Source: EC70 sp018675395 (GTDB lineage: Bacteria; Verrucomicrobiota; Verrucomicrobiia; Verrucomicrobiales; DEV007). Taken from it: 11,865 bases of DNA. A program made the translations under genes and the position numbers. The notes beneath the pieces were generated by a model. That model made no database searches, was not told where the DNA came from, and saw nothing but the letters and a program-made list of their open reading frames with translations. The stretch lies in assembly GCA_018675395.1 (NCBI GenBank), contig JABGYE010000063.1, positions 1-11,865 of the forward strand. The letters run 5' to 3'. Shown here in pieces: positions 1-6,325 of the stretch (the first letter of the stretch is position 1; the number at the start of each line of letters is the position of its first letter).

Positions 1-79
1 CCTGGAAATGCAATTCAGCCATTATTAGTTACCGAGATTATTGGTAAATGATCTTCCGTAAATTTGAGGGTTATTCTGC
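1..79. other. Non-coding edge downstream of the peroxiredoxin gene
   Basis: This AT-rich stretch lies past the peroxiredoxin stop. I see no gene in it. A weak 5-bp inverted pair (TTACC near 29-33 and GGTAA near 43-47) could form a small hairpin, but it has no GC-rich stem or U-run that would make it a convincing terminator. Confidence 0.5.
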
Positions 80-679
80 TTAGAGAGAATCTGCATTTTC
101 TTGAAGATAGGACACTACGCCTTCTTCTGTGGGTTGCATGTCGGGCTTAGTGGGATTCCAACCTGCTGGGCAAACTCCTGCTCCTGAAGCAGTATGAATG
201 GCAGCGTCAAGTAGCCTGAGCGTATCATCAATGTCTCTACCGATTGGTAAGTTGTTAACGGTTTCACTTTGTACAATGCCATCTGGATCAATTATGAACG
301 TTCCACGGAGAGCGAAAGTGGTGTCTTCGTGTAGAATATCATAAGCATTTGTTAGAGTCCTGTTTTCATCGCATAGGAGAGGATAACCGACGGATCCTAT
401 GCCTCCTTTTTCAATTGGCGTGTTACGCCAGTTACTGTGGGATTCTGCATCATCAATAGAAACACCCAAAACTTGGGCATCTCGCTTTTCAAATTCACCT
501 ACTCGGTGATCGAAAGCGATAAGTTCGGATGGTCAGACAAATGTAAAATCTTTTGGATAGAAGAAGAGTACAACGTATTTGCCCTTGTAGTCAGACAAAG
601 ATACTTCCTTCTCTGAGCCGTCAGGCATCACAGCGTTGGCCTTGAATTCAGGGGCGGGTTTATTTACAAGAACAGACAT
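80..679 (-). CDS. Selenocysteine-containing typical 2-Cys peroxiredoxin (AhpC/Prx1 type), UGA read through at 533-535
   Basis: Predicted thiol/selenol peroxidase that reduces hydrogen peroxide and alkyl hydroperoxides in the cytoplasm. From ATG at 677-679 to TAA at 80-82 there are 200 codons, and the only interruption is one in-frame TGA at 533-535 (codon 49). It falls on the peroxidatic cysteine: the context is YPKDFTFV-U-PSEL, i.e. PxxxTxxC with P42, T46 and U49. The rest of the family signature is intact: the active-site arginine in LRGTFIIDP (about R125) and the resolving cysteine in GVCPAGW (C170). Total length of 199 residues is normal for AhpC. A bulged hairpin follows the UGA (separate entry). 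UGA serves as a stop in four other genes here, so general reassignment is unlikely. An in-frame ATG also lies 13 codons upstream (716-718); I prefer 679 because homologues begin with a similar short MSVLVNKPAPEF-like N-terminus. Sec-containing peroxiredoxins are known (PrxU of Eubacterium acidaminophilum). The alternative is a nonsense mutation. Confidence 0.85.
484..517 (-). promoter_or_regulatory. Candidate bacterial SECIS hairpin directing selenocysteine insertion
   Basis: Read as minus-strand RNA from 517 to 484. Upper stem UCACC (509-505) pairs with GGUGA (499-495) around a 5-nt loop GAGUA (504-500). The lower stem can continue with A510-U493 and G511-U492, then CUUU (512 outward to 515) with GAAA (490-487), and G517/C516 with C484/G485, leaving single bulges A494, U491 and A486. 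The loop opens with G and lies 28 nt after the UGA, inside the 16-37 nt range used for bacterial SECIS elements. Folding was done by eye; no energy was computed. Confidence 0.7.
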
Positions 680-738
680 ATAAAAAATAATAGTTTTTAA
701 ATTAATGAGGGCGATCATTTTGCCCTATTGAGTGATGA

Positions 739-783
739 TATTGCAACAAAACTCGTGAGAATTTCTCACTATGTTATGCAATA
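739..783. promoter_or_regulatory. Nested dyad symmetry upstream of the selenoperoxiredoxin (candidate operator)
   Basis: A perfect 7+1+7 palindrome, GTGAGAATTTCTCAC (755-769), sits inside a second perfect inverted pair, TATTGCA (739-745) and TGCAATA (777-783). The two centres, 762 and 761, nearly coincide. It lies 60-104 bp upstream of the peroxiredoxin ATG and 70 bp or more past the kinase stop. Near-continuous symmetry with a 1-nt centre fits a protein-binding DNA site better than an RNA stem. I do not recognise the regulator; it does not look like a Fur or PerR box. Confidence 0.45.
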
Positions 784-852
784 CATTCTGGCTATGGATG
801 TTATGAATCCAGGGCCGGAAATTTAGCCTGATGTGACTATTTTGGGACTAAA

Positions 853-1608
853 TTATGTTGCAGGAATGCTGAGCCAGAAAACCGTTGTATTATCAGCACT
901 ATGAACTCCTAAATTCATTCCCATTTGGCTAGATAAAACAGCAGCTGTGGTTAGTCCGATTCCGAAATGTGAACTGTCCTTTGAACTATAAAAGGGGTGC
1001 CAAATTTGTTCAATTTTATCGGTTGGTATAGTGGTTCCAGAGTTTTTCACTAAAATATCGACACAATTTTTTTCGATTGGAGAAAAATCACCCGGATTAT
1101 GGATTTCCATGGATACTTTTCCGTTCGCTTCGCTAGCTGCATCGGATGCATTCGCCATTAATTCGGACAGAATGTTTTTTAGACGGGATGGATCTGCATG
1201 CACTTTGGCCACTTGTCCTGGGAATTCAATATTTAGTGGAATATCCTGCTGATTGCACGGTTCTTTGAGATTATCTTCCAGCATTGGAATGAATTCAGCT
1301 AAAAGCAGTTCTTGCTGAGTAATTTGTGAACAGCCACCCGCTGGAAGGATTTTCTCAGACAAATCAGATGCATTGTTAGCTGCTTCTTTCATGTGGCCGA
1401 TGTTTTCTATAACTGTTTCATCCAGAGCCTCATCCATCATTATCAGGCTGGAGAAACCCTGAATAACTGCTAATAGATTATTGAGTTTGTGAGTCATGCC
1501 CCTCAGGAGGAGGGTATAGAATTCGGAATTCTCTTGGTCTGTGAGGGTAAGTTGATCTGCAAACGTGAAATCAGATTCTGGAGTCACAACGCCTATTGTA
1601 TTTTCCAT
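853..1608 (-). CDS. Soluble divergent sensor histidine kinase (HisKA-HATPase), orphan
   Basis: Two-component sensor kinase core without membrane segments or a recognised sensor domain, so probably cytoplasmic. With the start at 1608 the protein has 251 residues. The dimerisation/phosphoacceptor helix carries MTHKLNNLLAVIQGF with H40 as the likely phosphorylated histidine, the NtrB-like H-x-x-NN form. The ATPase domain has an N box (ILSELMANASDA, N153), an F box (IWHPFYSSK, 202-210) and a G2 box (FGIGLTTA, 215-222). The G1 box is unusual: where DNGxGI is expected it reads NSGTTI (189-194), with Asn for the adenine-contacting Asp and Thr for the second Gly, so ATP binding may be altered. There is no receiver domain or response regulator beside it. 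An in-frame ATG 13 codons upstream (1645-1647) would add MLRPTNLWKLIFF; I chose 1608 because the candidate promoter lies very close to the upstream ATG. Confidence 0.8.
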   Translation of the reverse strand: MENTIGVVTPESDFTFADQLTLTDQENSEFYTLLLRGMTHKLNNLLAVIQGFSSLIMMDEALDETVIENIGHMKEAANNASDLSEKILPAGGCSQITQQELLLAEFIPMLEDNLKEPCNQQDIPLNIEFPGQVAKVHADPSRLKNILSELMANASDAASEANGKVSMEIHNPGDFSPIEKNCVDILVKNSGTTIPTDKIEQIWHPFYSSKDSSHFGIGLTTAAVLSSQMGMNLGVHSADNTTVFWLSIPAT

Positions 1609-1661
1609 AAAAAATATAAGTTTCCACAAATTAGTTGGTCGTAGCATTTTAGCCAGTCCAA

Positions 1662-1690
1662 AATATAGAAAAATTCAATCTCCCAATTAA
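1662..1690 (-). promoter_or_regulatory. Possible sigma-70-like promoter for the histidine kinase
   Basis: On the minus strand TTAATT (1690-1685) and TATATT (1667-1662) are separated by exactly 17 nt in the gap between birA and the kinase. The -10 matches the consensus at 5 of 6 positions; the -35 at only 3 of 6. Transcription would begin near 1655, leaving about 47 nt before the ATG at 1608. The region is AT-rich, so a chance match is possible. Confidence 0.3.
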
Positions 1691-1702
1691 GCTTTTATGA
1701 CT

Positions 1703-2521
1703 TCATAGAAGCCGAATTTCATGTGCGGCTGAAATTTTCAGTATTTTGGAGTCCTTTCCCAACTCGGGAACGGTTTTTAGTATGAGTTCGCCCTCTTCAC
1801 TGAAACCGTCAGCAATACCTATAAATTTTTTGCCGTTTGGAATTGTAACTTGAATATTTTTACCATGAATTACACTCAATTCCTCTATTTGATTAAGGAT
1901 AACATTAAAATTGTTTTTGCATTGCCCAATCTCATTATGAATTGCAAATAATATAGATTCGGCAATCTGCTCTCGTATAAGAGGTGTTTCATCATTTTCT
2001 ATGAGCAATGAAGTTCCTGGAACAATGAATTCAGGATTCAGATCTTGAGGGAGTGAATTAACATTGATACCGATGCCGATTATAACCGTGCCGGTAGTAG
2101 TAGATGGATGACTTTCAACAAGTATGCCCGAAATTTTCTTGTTTTGGATATAAATGTCATTGGGCCATTTGATCCGTGGATTAAATCCAGGACTTAGAGC
2201 TTTACAGATTCCAAGGGCAGCGGCATGTGTGAGGCGGCTCCAGTGTGATTGAGCCAGATCCGGACGGATTGCTATTGAAAAGAGTAAATCCTTGGAGCGT
2301 GGAGATTCCCATTTTCCTCCTCGTCGCCCCTTACCATCACTTTGCCATTCAGCGAAAAGAACGAGTCCTTGGTCCTTCAATTCAGGGTTTCTTTTTACTA
2401 TATCATACGCTTCCGCATTAGTTGATGCGCATTTGTCGAGGCTCCTTATAGACCAATGAACGCCTTTATCTGAAAGATGATTTGCAATTTGAGCAACATT
2501 GAGTTCCTGCAGATTGCTCAT
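1703..2521 (-). CDS. birA: Biotin--[biotin carboxyl carrier protein] ligase, no DNA-binding domain
   Basis: Activates biotin with ATP to biotinyl-5'-AMP and transfers it to the carrier lysine of acetyl-CoA carboxylase and related enzymes. The 272-residue protein has the catalytic domain signatures in order: STN (33-35), the nucleotide-binding loop GKGRRGGKW (63-71), KWPND (118-122) and KISGILVE (129-136), whose Lys129 corresponds to the catalytic lysine. A small C-terminal SH3-like domain follows (about 218-270). There is no N-terminal winged helix, so this is a group I ligase not expected to repress biotin genes as E. coli BirA does. Its ATG overlaps the nadC stop (ATGA at 2518-2521), implying co-transcription and probable translational coupling. 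It ends in TGA (1703-1705), showing that UGA terminates in this genome. Confidence 0.93.
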   Translation of the reverse strand: MSNLQELNVAQIANHLSDKGVHWSIRSLDKCASTNAEAYDIVKRNPELKDQGLVLFAEWQSDGKGRRGGKWESPRSKDLLFSIAIRPDLAQSHWSRLTHAAALGICKALSPGFNPRIKWPNDIYIQNKKISGILVESHPSTTTGTVIIGIGINVNSLPQDLNPEFIVPGTSLLIENDETPLIREQIAESILFAIHNEIGQCKNNFNVILNQIEELSVIHGKNIQVTIPNGKKFIGIADGFSEEGELILKTVPELGKDSKILKISAAHEIRLL

Positions 2522-3375
2522 TGTTGTTGGAAGTCCATTGCTAAATCAATGGCGTTAGCAGAATGAGTTAGTGCGCCTACCGATATACGATCAATGCCTG
2601 TTTCGGCAATTCCCATGATCGTTTCAAGATTAATTCCACCGCTAGCTTCAAAAAGTATAGAGCCATTGGATAACTGGATTGCCTCAGATATTTGTTCTTT
2701 GGGCATATTATCCAGCATGATCACATCAATGTGTTTAAGACTAAGAAATTGAATTACTTGAGAAATATTATCAGCTTCTAGCTCCACTAACGCATCAGGA
2801 TACAATTTCTTAAATTCATTGATCATAATTTGCAGTGATTCAATCTTCATATCTGCAGCAAAATGATTATCTTTGAGCATTGCCATGTCGTAGAGGCCAT
2901 GACGATGATTGTATCCTCCGCCTGCTACTACTGCAGCCTTTTCAAGTACCCGCATTCCGGGAGTAGTTTTACGAGTATCAAATATTTTGGCTTTAGTACC
3001 TGCGATCAAGTCAACATACTTCTTAGTCAGAGTTGCGATTCCTGAAAGACGCTGAAGAAAATTCAGGGCAGTACGTTCAGCAGTGAGAATGCTACGGGCA
3101 GGTCCCGAAGCAACGATGATGGTTTCGCCAGCAATTACAGATTCTCCAGAAGGGATTCTGATCTCAATTTTAATTTCCGGATTTACCTTATTAAAGACTG
3201 ATGATGCGACTTCTGAGCCAGATATGACACAATCCTCTCTAGCAATAATTTTGCCACAAGCGATAGCGGTTTCGGTGATAAAAAAATTTGAGGAAATATC
3301 ACCTCTCTTACCAAGATCTTCCTCGAGTGCTAATTCGATGATAGAATTTGTTAATGAATTATGATCGGAATTCAT
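2518..3375 (-). CDS. nadC: Nicotinate-nucleotide pyrophosphorylase (quinolinate phosphoribosyltransferase)
   Basis: Converts quinolinate and PRPP to nicotinate mononucleotide, CO2 and pyrophosphate, the entry of de novo NAD synthesis into the shared pathway. The 285-residue length is normal. Visible family motifs are EEDLGKRGDIS (18-28), ERTALNFLQRLSGIAT (100-115), DTRKTTPGMR (133-142), GYNHRHGL (154-161) followed by LKDNH (167-171), VELEADN (197-203), MLDN (220-223), EASGGI (243-248) and SVGALTHS (265-272), so the PRPP and quinolinate contacts appear intact. The stop is TGA and overlaps the birA start. No Shine-Dalgarno sequence is seen before the ATG. Its upstream region holds a cluster of AGTCA/TGACT pentamers (separate entry). 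The partners nadA and nadB are not in the window. Confidence 0.96.
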   Translation of the reverse strand: MNSDHNSLTNSIIELALEEDLGKRGDISSNFFITETAIACGKIIAREDCVISGSEVASSVFNKVNPEIKIEIRIPSGESVIAGETIIVASGPARSILTAERTALNFLQRLSGIATLTKKYVDLIAGTKAKIFDTRKTTPGMRVLEKAAVVAGGGYNHRHGLYDMAMLKDNHFAADMKIESLQIMINEFKKLYPDALVELEADNISQVIQFLSLKHIDVIMLDNMPKEQISEAIQLSNGSILFEASGGINLETIMGIAETGIDRISVGALTHSANAIDLAMDFQQQ

Positions 3376-3392
3376 TTGCCGATAGGAATTAA

Positions 3393-3492
3393 AGTCAGTT
3401 TACGTGAAAACACATCATCCTGACTCATCGGGTCAGTCACCGTTAATATAATTGTTCCTGCAACTGATCCAATGCATTAAGAGTCACTGACT
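3393..3492. promoter_or_regulatory. Cluster of five AGTCA/TGACT half-sites upstream of nadC
   Basis: The pentamer AGTCA or its complement occurs at 3393-3397, 3421-3425, 3435-3439, 3482-3486 and 3488-3492. Two pairs are inverted: AGTCA-C-TGACT (11-bp palindrome, 3482-3492, overlapping the stop of the small membrane gene) and TGACT-9 nt-AGTCA (3421-3439). About one occurrence per 500 bp is expected by chance, so five in 100 bp stands out. An operator for nadC-birA is possible; the regulator is unknown. Confidence 0.4.
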
Positions 3493-3667
3493 AATCGCCA
3501 TAATTTTTTCCTTTTCCTGCCTTTATCATTAACCAAACCAATGCAGCTGATACTATAAAGAAAATAGCAGATGCCCATGGGAAGAATGAGCCGGGTTCAA
3601 AAACGGCGTTCGGCGCGGCAGCATCTATGGCTTTTTGTTTTATGTTGGCAATTAATAAGGGGTCCAT
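3491..3667 (-). CDS. Small single-span membrane protein, 58 residues, function unknown
   Basis: ATG at 3665-3667 to TAG at 3491-3493. I do not recognise it. The N-terminal half is polar and begins MDPLLIANIKQKAIDAAAPN, followed by a proline/phenylalanine-rich turn (EPGSFFPW, 24-31), one strongly hydrophobic helix (about 32-48) and a short basic tail (KAGKGKNYGD), suggesting N-out/C-in topology by the positive-inside rule. It sits between serS (88-bp gap) and nadC (115-bp gap) on the same strand, and its codon use is unremarkable. No Shine-Dalgarno motif precedes it, but none of the neighbours has one either. The clean hydrophobic/basic design supports a real gene; small size leaves room for doubt. 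Confidence 0.6.
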   Translation of the reverse strand: MDPLLIANIKQKAIDAAAPNAVFEPGSFFPWASAIFFIVSAALVWLMIKAGKGKNYGD

Positions 3668-3727
3668 TTTATGAGGAGTTTACGTTTTCTATAGTGCGTT
3701 AAGCTGAGCCTATGTCCAGTAAGTTAT

Positions 3728-3733
3728 ATTATA
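3728..3733 (-). promoter_or_regulatory. Possible -10 element for the small membrane gene
   Basis: A perfect TATAAT on the minus strand lies about 60 bp upstream of the 58-residue ORF and just past the serS stop. No acceptable -35 hexamer sits 16-18 nt away, so this is only a weak candidate for a promoter of the small gene and perhaps nadC-birA. Confidence 0.25.
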
Positions 3734-3755
3734 GATTGTGCGGAATCAAAGCATT

Positions 3756-5042
3756 TCATGATCCGTCAGCTGCAATCAAATCACTTCCAAAGTAGGGCCT
3801 TAGGGCAGTTGGTATTTCAATACTGCCATCTGCTTGCTGATAAGTTTCAAGTAAGGCGACATAAAGTCTTGGCAATGCAGTTCCGGAACCATTCAAAGTA
3901 TGAGCGAAACGGTTTTTGCCTGTTTCTGCATCCTTGAAGCGTAATTTCATCCTTCGTGCCTGATAATCTTCAAAGTTTGAACAGCTTGAAACTTCAAGAT
4001 ACTCATTCTGGCCTGGTGCCCAGACCTCAAGATCATAAGTTTTCGCAGCGCTGAATCCAAGATCTCCCGTGCACAGCTCAATGCGTCTATAGTGGAGTCC
4101 CAACGATTCGAGGATATGTTCAGCATCTCCGGTCAGAGACTCCAATTCCTCATAAGAATTGTCCGGATGAACAATTTTAACCAATTCGACTTTATCAAAT
4201 TGATGCATTCGGATCAGTCCTCTAGTGCCTGTTCCAGCGGATCCGGCCTCGCGGCGAAAGCACGGAGTATAAGCAGTATACTTTATAGGCAAGTCATCTT
4301 CGGAAAGTATCTTGTCCCGTTCGAGATTGGTTACCGGGACCTCCGCAGTCGGTGCAAGAAAGAGCTGATTATTTTCAATCCCATACATGTCCTCTTCAAA
4401 CTTGGGGAGTTGGCCAGTACCGATCATACAGTCTCTTGCCACAACAAATGGAGGACTAATTTCAGTGTAGCCGTTCTTAGATGTTTGTTGATCGAGAAGG
4501 TATTGAATTAATGAGCGTTGTAATTTGGCTCCATTGCCTCGGAAAACTGCGAAACCGCTACCGGCTACTTTGGAGCCAGCCTCAAAGTCAATTAGACCGA
4601 GTCTCTCGGCAATTTGAACGTGATTTTCTAATTCATCATGGTGTTCTTTTTTTTCTCCACTTTCCTTGATTAACGGATTTGCATTTTCATCATCCCCTAC
4701 GGGACAATTTTCATGAGGTGTATTAGGCAATGATAAGAGCAGATCGTTCTGAGTCTGATCCGCTTCTTCGACCTGGTCACTTAGGTTCTTAAGTTCGGCT
4801 CCGATGTTTTTGACTGCAATCTCAATTTCGGCAGTATCTTCTCCGGCTTTCTTTTTGGTGCCGATTTCTTTTGATTTGGAATTTCTTTCTCCTTGGAGCG
4901 ACTGTTTTTCAGTCTCGAGATGTCTTCTTTTTTCGTCACACTTTAAAAGCGCGTCAATGAGTTCAGAAGCATTTCCTCCGCGGTTGCGGATTCTTGCTTT
5001 GATAAGTTCTGGTTCTTCGCGGATGCGCTTTATGTCAAGCAT
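3756..5042 (-). CDS. serS: Serine--tRNA ligase (class II)
   Basis: Charges tRNA-Ser with serine and, where present, tRNA-Sec as the first step of selenocysteine synthesis, which is relevant because this window encodes a probable selenoprotein. It is 428 residues, normal for bacterial SerRS. The N-terminal 1-105 is the tRNA-binding antiparallel coiled coil. The catalytic domain shows TAE (232-234, serine binding), motif 2 (FRREAGSAGTGTRGL at 262-276, then IRMHQF) and motif 3 (NGSGTALPR at 384-392 with TALRPYFG at 412-419). The gene ends in TGA (3756-3758). It stands divergent to the membrane-protein cluster across a 235-bp gap, with a candidate promoter 77-105 bp upstream of its ATG. Confidence 0.97.
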   Translation of the reverse strand: MLDIKRIREEPELIKARIRNRGGNASELIDALLKCDEKRRHLETEKQSLQGERNSKSKEIGTKKKAGEDTAEIEIAVKNIGAELKNLSDQVEEADQTQNDLLLSLPNTPHENCPVGDDENANPLIKESGEKKEHHDELENHVQIAERLGLIDFEAGSKVAGSGFAVFRGNGAKLQRSLIQYLLDQQTSKNGYTEISPPFVVARDCMIGTGQLPKFEEDMYGIENNQLFLAPTAEVPVTNLERDKILSEDDLPIKYTAYTPCFRREAGSAGTGTRGLIRMHQFDKVELVKIVHPDNSYEELESLTGDAEHILESLGLHYRRIELCTGDLGFSAAKTYDLEVWAPGQNEYLEVSSCSNFEDYQARRMKLRFKDAETGKNRFAHTLNGSGTALPRLYVALLETYQQADGSIEIPTALRPYFGSDLIAADGS

Positions 5043-5118
5043 AGGGCTGGAGTGGGCGTAAAAGAAAAATAGGGAAAGGACATTGACTTTGATCCGATTA
5101 AATATCCAGCAATTATTA

Positions 5119-5147
5119 ACTATATTAGTTCTTCTAGCTTACGTCGA
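5119..5147 (-). promoter_or_regulatory. Possible sigma-70-like promoter for serS
   Basis: On the minus strand TCGACG (5147-5142, 4 of 6 to TTGACA) and TATAGT (5124-5119, 5 of 6 to TATAAT) are separated by exactly 17 nt. Transcription would start near 5112, giving a leader of about 70 nt before serS. No equally good promoter was found for the divergent plus-strand cluster. Confidence 0.35.
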
Positions 5148-5277
5148 TTTTTGTATATTTTCCCGATAATTTTCGATTTCTTTAATGTATTCCGTTTGTT
5201 TTTTTCAGGCTTTATGTCCAGAAAACTTTCACAAATCAATGACTATGGAAGTTGTTTTTTTTCCAGAAGTAGGGTAA

Positions 5278-6324
5278 TTGCCATTCTTGTCAGACGAATC
5301 GACATTTTCCGGACGATACAAGAATAAGGTTTTTCTTGTTCTCGTGGGCACATTATCAGGCATTGCGGCTGCAATGAATTCGGTCGCCTCTTCAGGAAAA
5401 TCACCAACTATTTCAAGTCTTTTAGGAATCATTTTTCTCTGTGCTTTTTCCGGAGCTGTTTTGTTTCCTTTGTTGAGGATGTTTTTAGTTCGAATTGCAA
5501 ATGGAATAGAGATTAGTGAATTTGCCTTGAAAAGATATGAGGCAGCCAGTGCATGGCCCTTTTCAATTTTCCTTCTTTCATTTTTGGGAGCATTTGGTGT
5601 GCAGTTTAATTTTATCAGTACAGGAGCTCTTTGGTGTCTTTTCTTATTTGCTCAGTGGTATTGTCTGAACCGTTGTACAGATGGCCGCATTGGCCAAAAT
5701 TTATTACAATCACGCTCGACTCTGGCTGCATTGTTCATGCTATCGGGAGTCGCTGCATTAATCTATCAAGTCGTATGGCAGAGGCTTCTATTTACCTTGT
5801 TCGGGGTTAACATTGAATCTGTTACCTTGATCGTATCTATTTTTATGTTCGGATTAGGTGTCGGAGCCATTGCCGGTGGTTGGTTATCGGATAAGTTTTC
5901 AAAGACACTTCCCGAGCTTTTCCTTTGGATTGAAATTGGGATTGCAATCTTCGGATTTGTTAGTGTTCCTCTGATTCATTATGTGGGGAATGCTGCTTCC
6001 GAGTTAAACACATCAGGCATTGCGGCCGTGGTCTATTTGTTACTTTTCTTTCCCACATTGTGTATGGGTGCGACTTTACCAATACTCGTCGCTTATCTGC
6101 ACCGAGGGAATACAAAGTTAGGTTCGTCAGTGGGACTTCTTTATACTTTTAACACGGCAGGTTCTGCCTTGGCCTGCTTTTTGACTGTTGGTGTTCTTTT
6201 CCGCTTCCTTGGTCTTACAGGCTCTGTTTGGTTTGCGGCTAGTTGTAACTTAATGACTGGTCTTTTGGTTTTTATTTATTGTAAAAAAAATTCAAATAAG
6301 GATAACCCAGACCCTGCAAATTAA
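5278..6324 (+). CDS. Multi-spanning membrane protein, N-terminal half of the membrane-fused spermidine-synthase-like family
   Basis: Integral inner-membrane protein of about 348 residues with roughly ten hydrophobic helices. Residues 17-130 hold about four helices I cannot assign. From about 146 the sequence follows the transporter-like N-terminal region of MFS/spermidine-synthase fusion proteins: SGVAALIYQVVWQRLL (156-171), a glycine-rich second helix ending GGWLSDK (200-206), FFPTLCMGATLPIL (257-270), and LLYTFNTAGSAL (287-298). It has no methyltransferase-like domain, which is on the next gene one base downstream. The two probably form one complex; substrate and function are unknown. The start is uncertain: TTG at 5278 directly follows an in-frame TAA (5275-5277) and is preceded by AGTAGGG; the next in-frame ATG (M33) lies inside the first hydrophobic segment. 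Confidence 0.75.
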   Translation: MPFLSDESTFSGRYKNKVFLVLVGTLSGIAAAMNSVASSGKSPTISSLLGIIFLCAFSGAVLFPLLRMFLVRIANGIEISEFALKRYEAASAWPFSIFLLSFLGAFGVQFNFISTGALWCLFLFAQWYCLNRCTDGRIGQNLLQSRSTLAALFMLSGVAALIYQVVWQRLLFTLFGVNIESVTLIVSIFMFGLGVGAIAGGWLSDKFSKTLPELFLWIEIGIAIFGFVSVPLIHYVGNAASELNTSGIAAVVYLLLFFPTLCMGATLPILVAYLHRGNTKLGSSVGLLYTFNTAGSALACFLTVGVLFRFLGLTGSVWFAASCNLMTGLLVFIYCKKNSNKDNPDPAN

Positions 6325-6325
6325 C

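Noticed and set aside
533..535. TGA as an ordinary nonsense mutation making the peroxiredoxin a pseudogene
   Set aside because: The stop hits precisely the catalytic Cys codon, the frame is otherwise intact with all key residues, and a SECIS-like hairpin follows at the right distance. It is not formally excluded without finding the sel genes.
533..535. Genetic code with UGA reassigned to an amino acid
   Set aside because: UGA is the natural terminator of serS, nadC, birA and the macroglobulin gene, each at the expected protein end.
708..726. AGGGC/GCCCT hairpin near the upstream ATG of the peroxiredoxin
   Set aside because: Only 5 bp with a 9-nt loop; no anti-terminator or riboswitch structure can be built around it.
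755..769. Rho-independent terminator for the histidine kinase gene
   Set aside because: The stem is not GC-rich, the loop would be 1-3 nt, and no U-run follows on the minus strand.
739..783. Fur or PerR box
   Set aside because: The sequence does not resemble GATAATGATAATCATTATC or TTATAATNATTATAA; regulator left unnamed.
3420..3437. Hairpin CTGAC/GTCAG as a terminator of the small membrane gene
   Set aside because: Only a 5-bp stem with no U-tail; better explained as part of the AGTCA/TGACT cluster.
4092..4511. 139-codon plus-strand open frame inside serS
   Set aside because: It is antisense to a well-conserved serS and has no recognisable domain.
5229..5432. 67-codon minus-strand open frame at the start of the membrane gene
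   Set aside because: Overlaps the membrane gene and the divergent gap, with no domain or initiation signal; likely chance.
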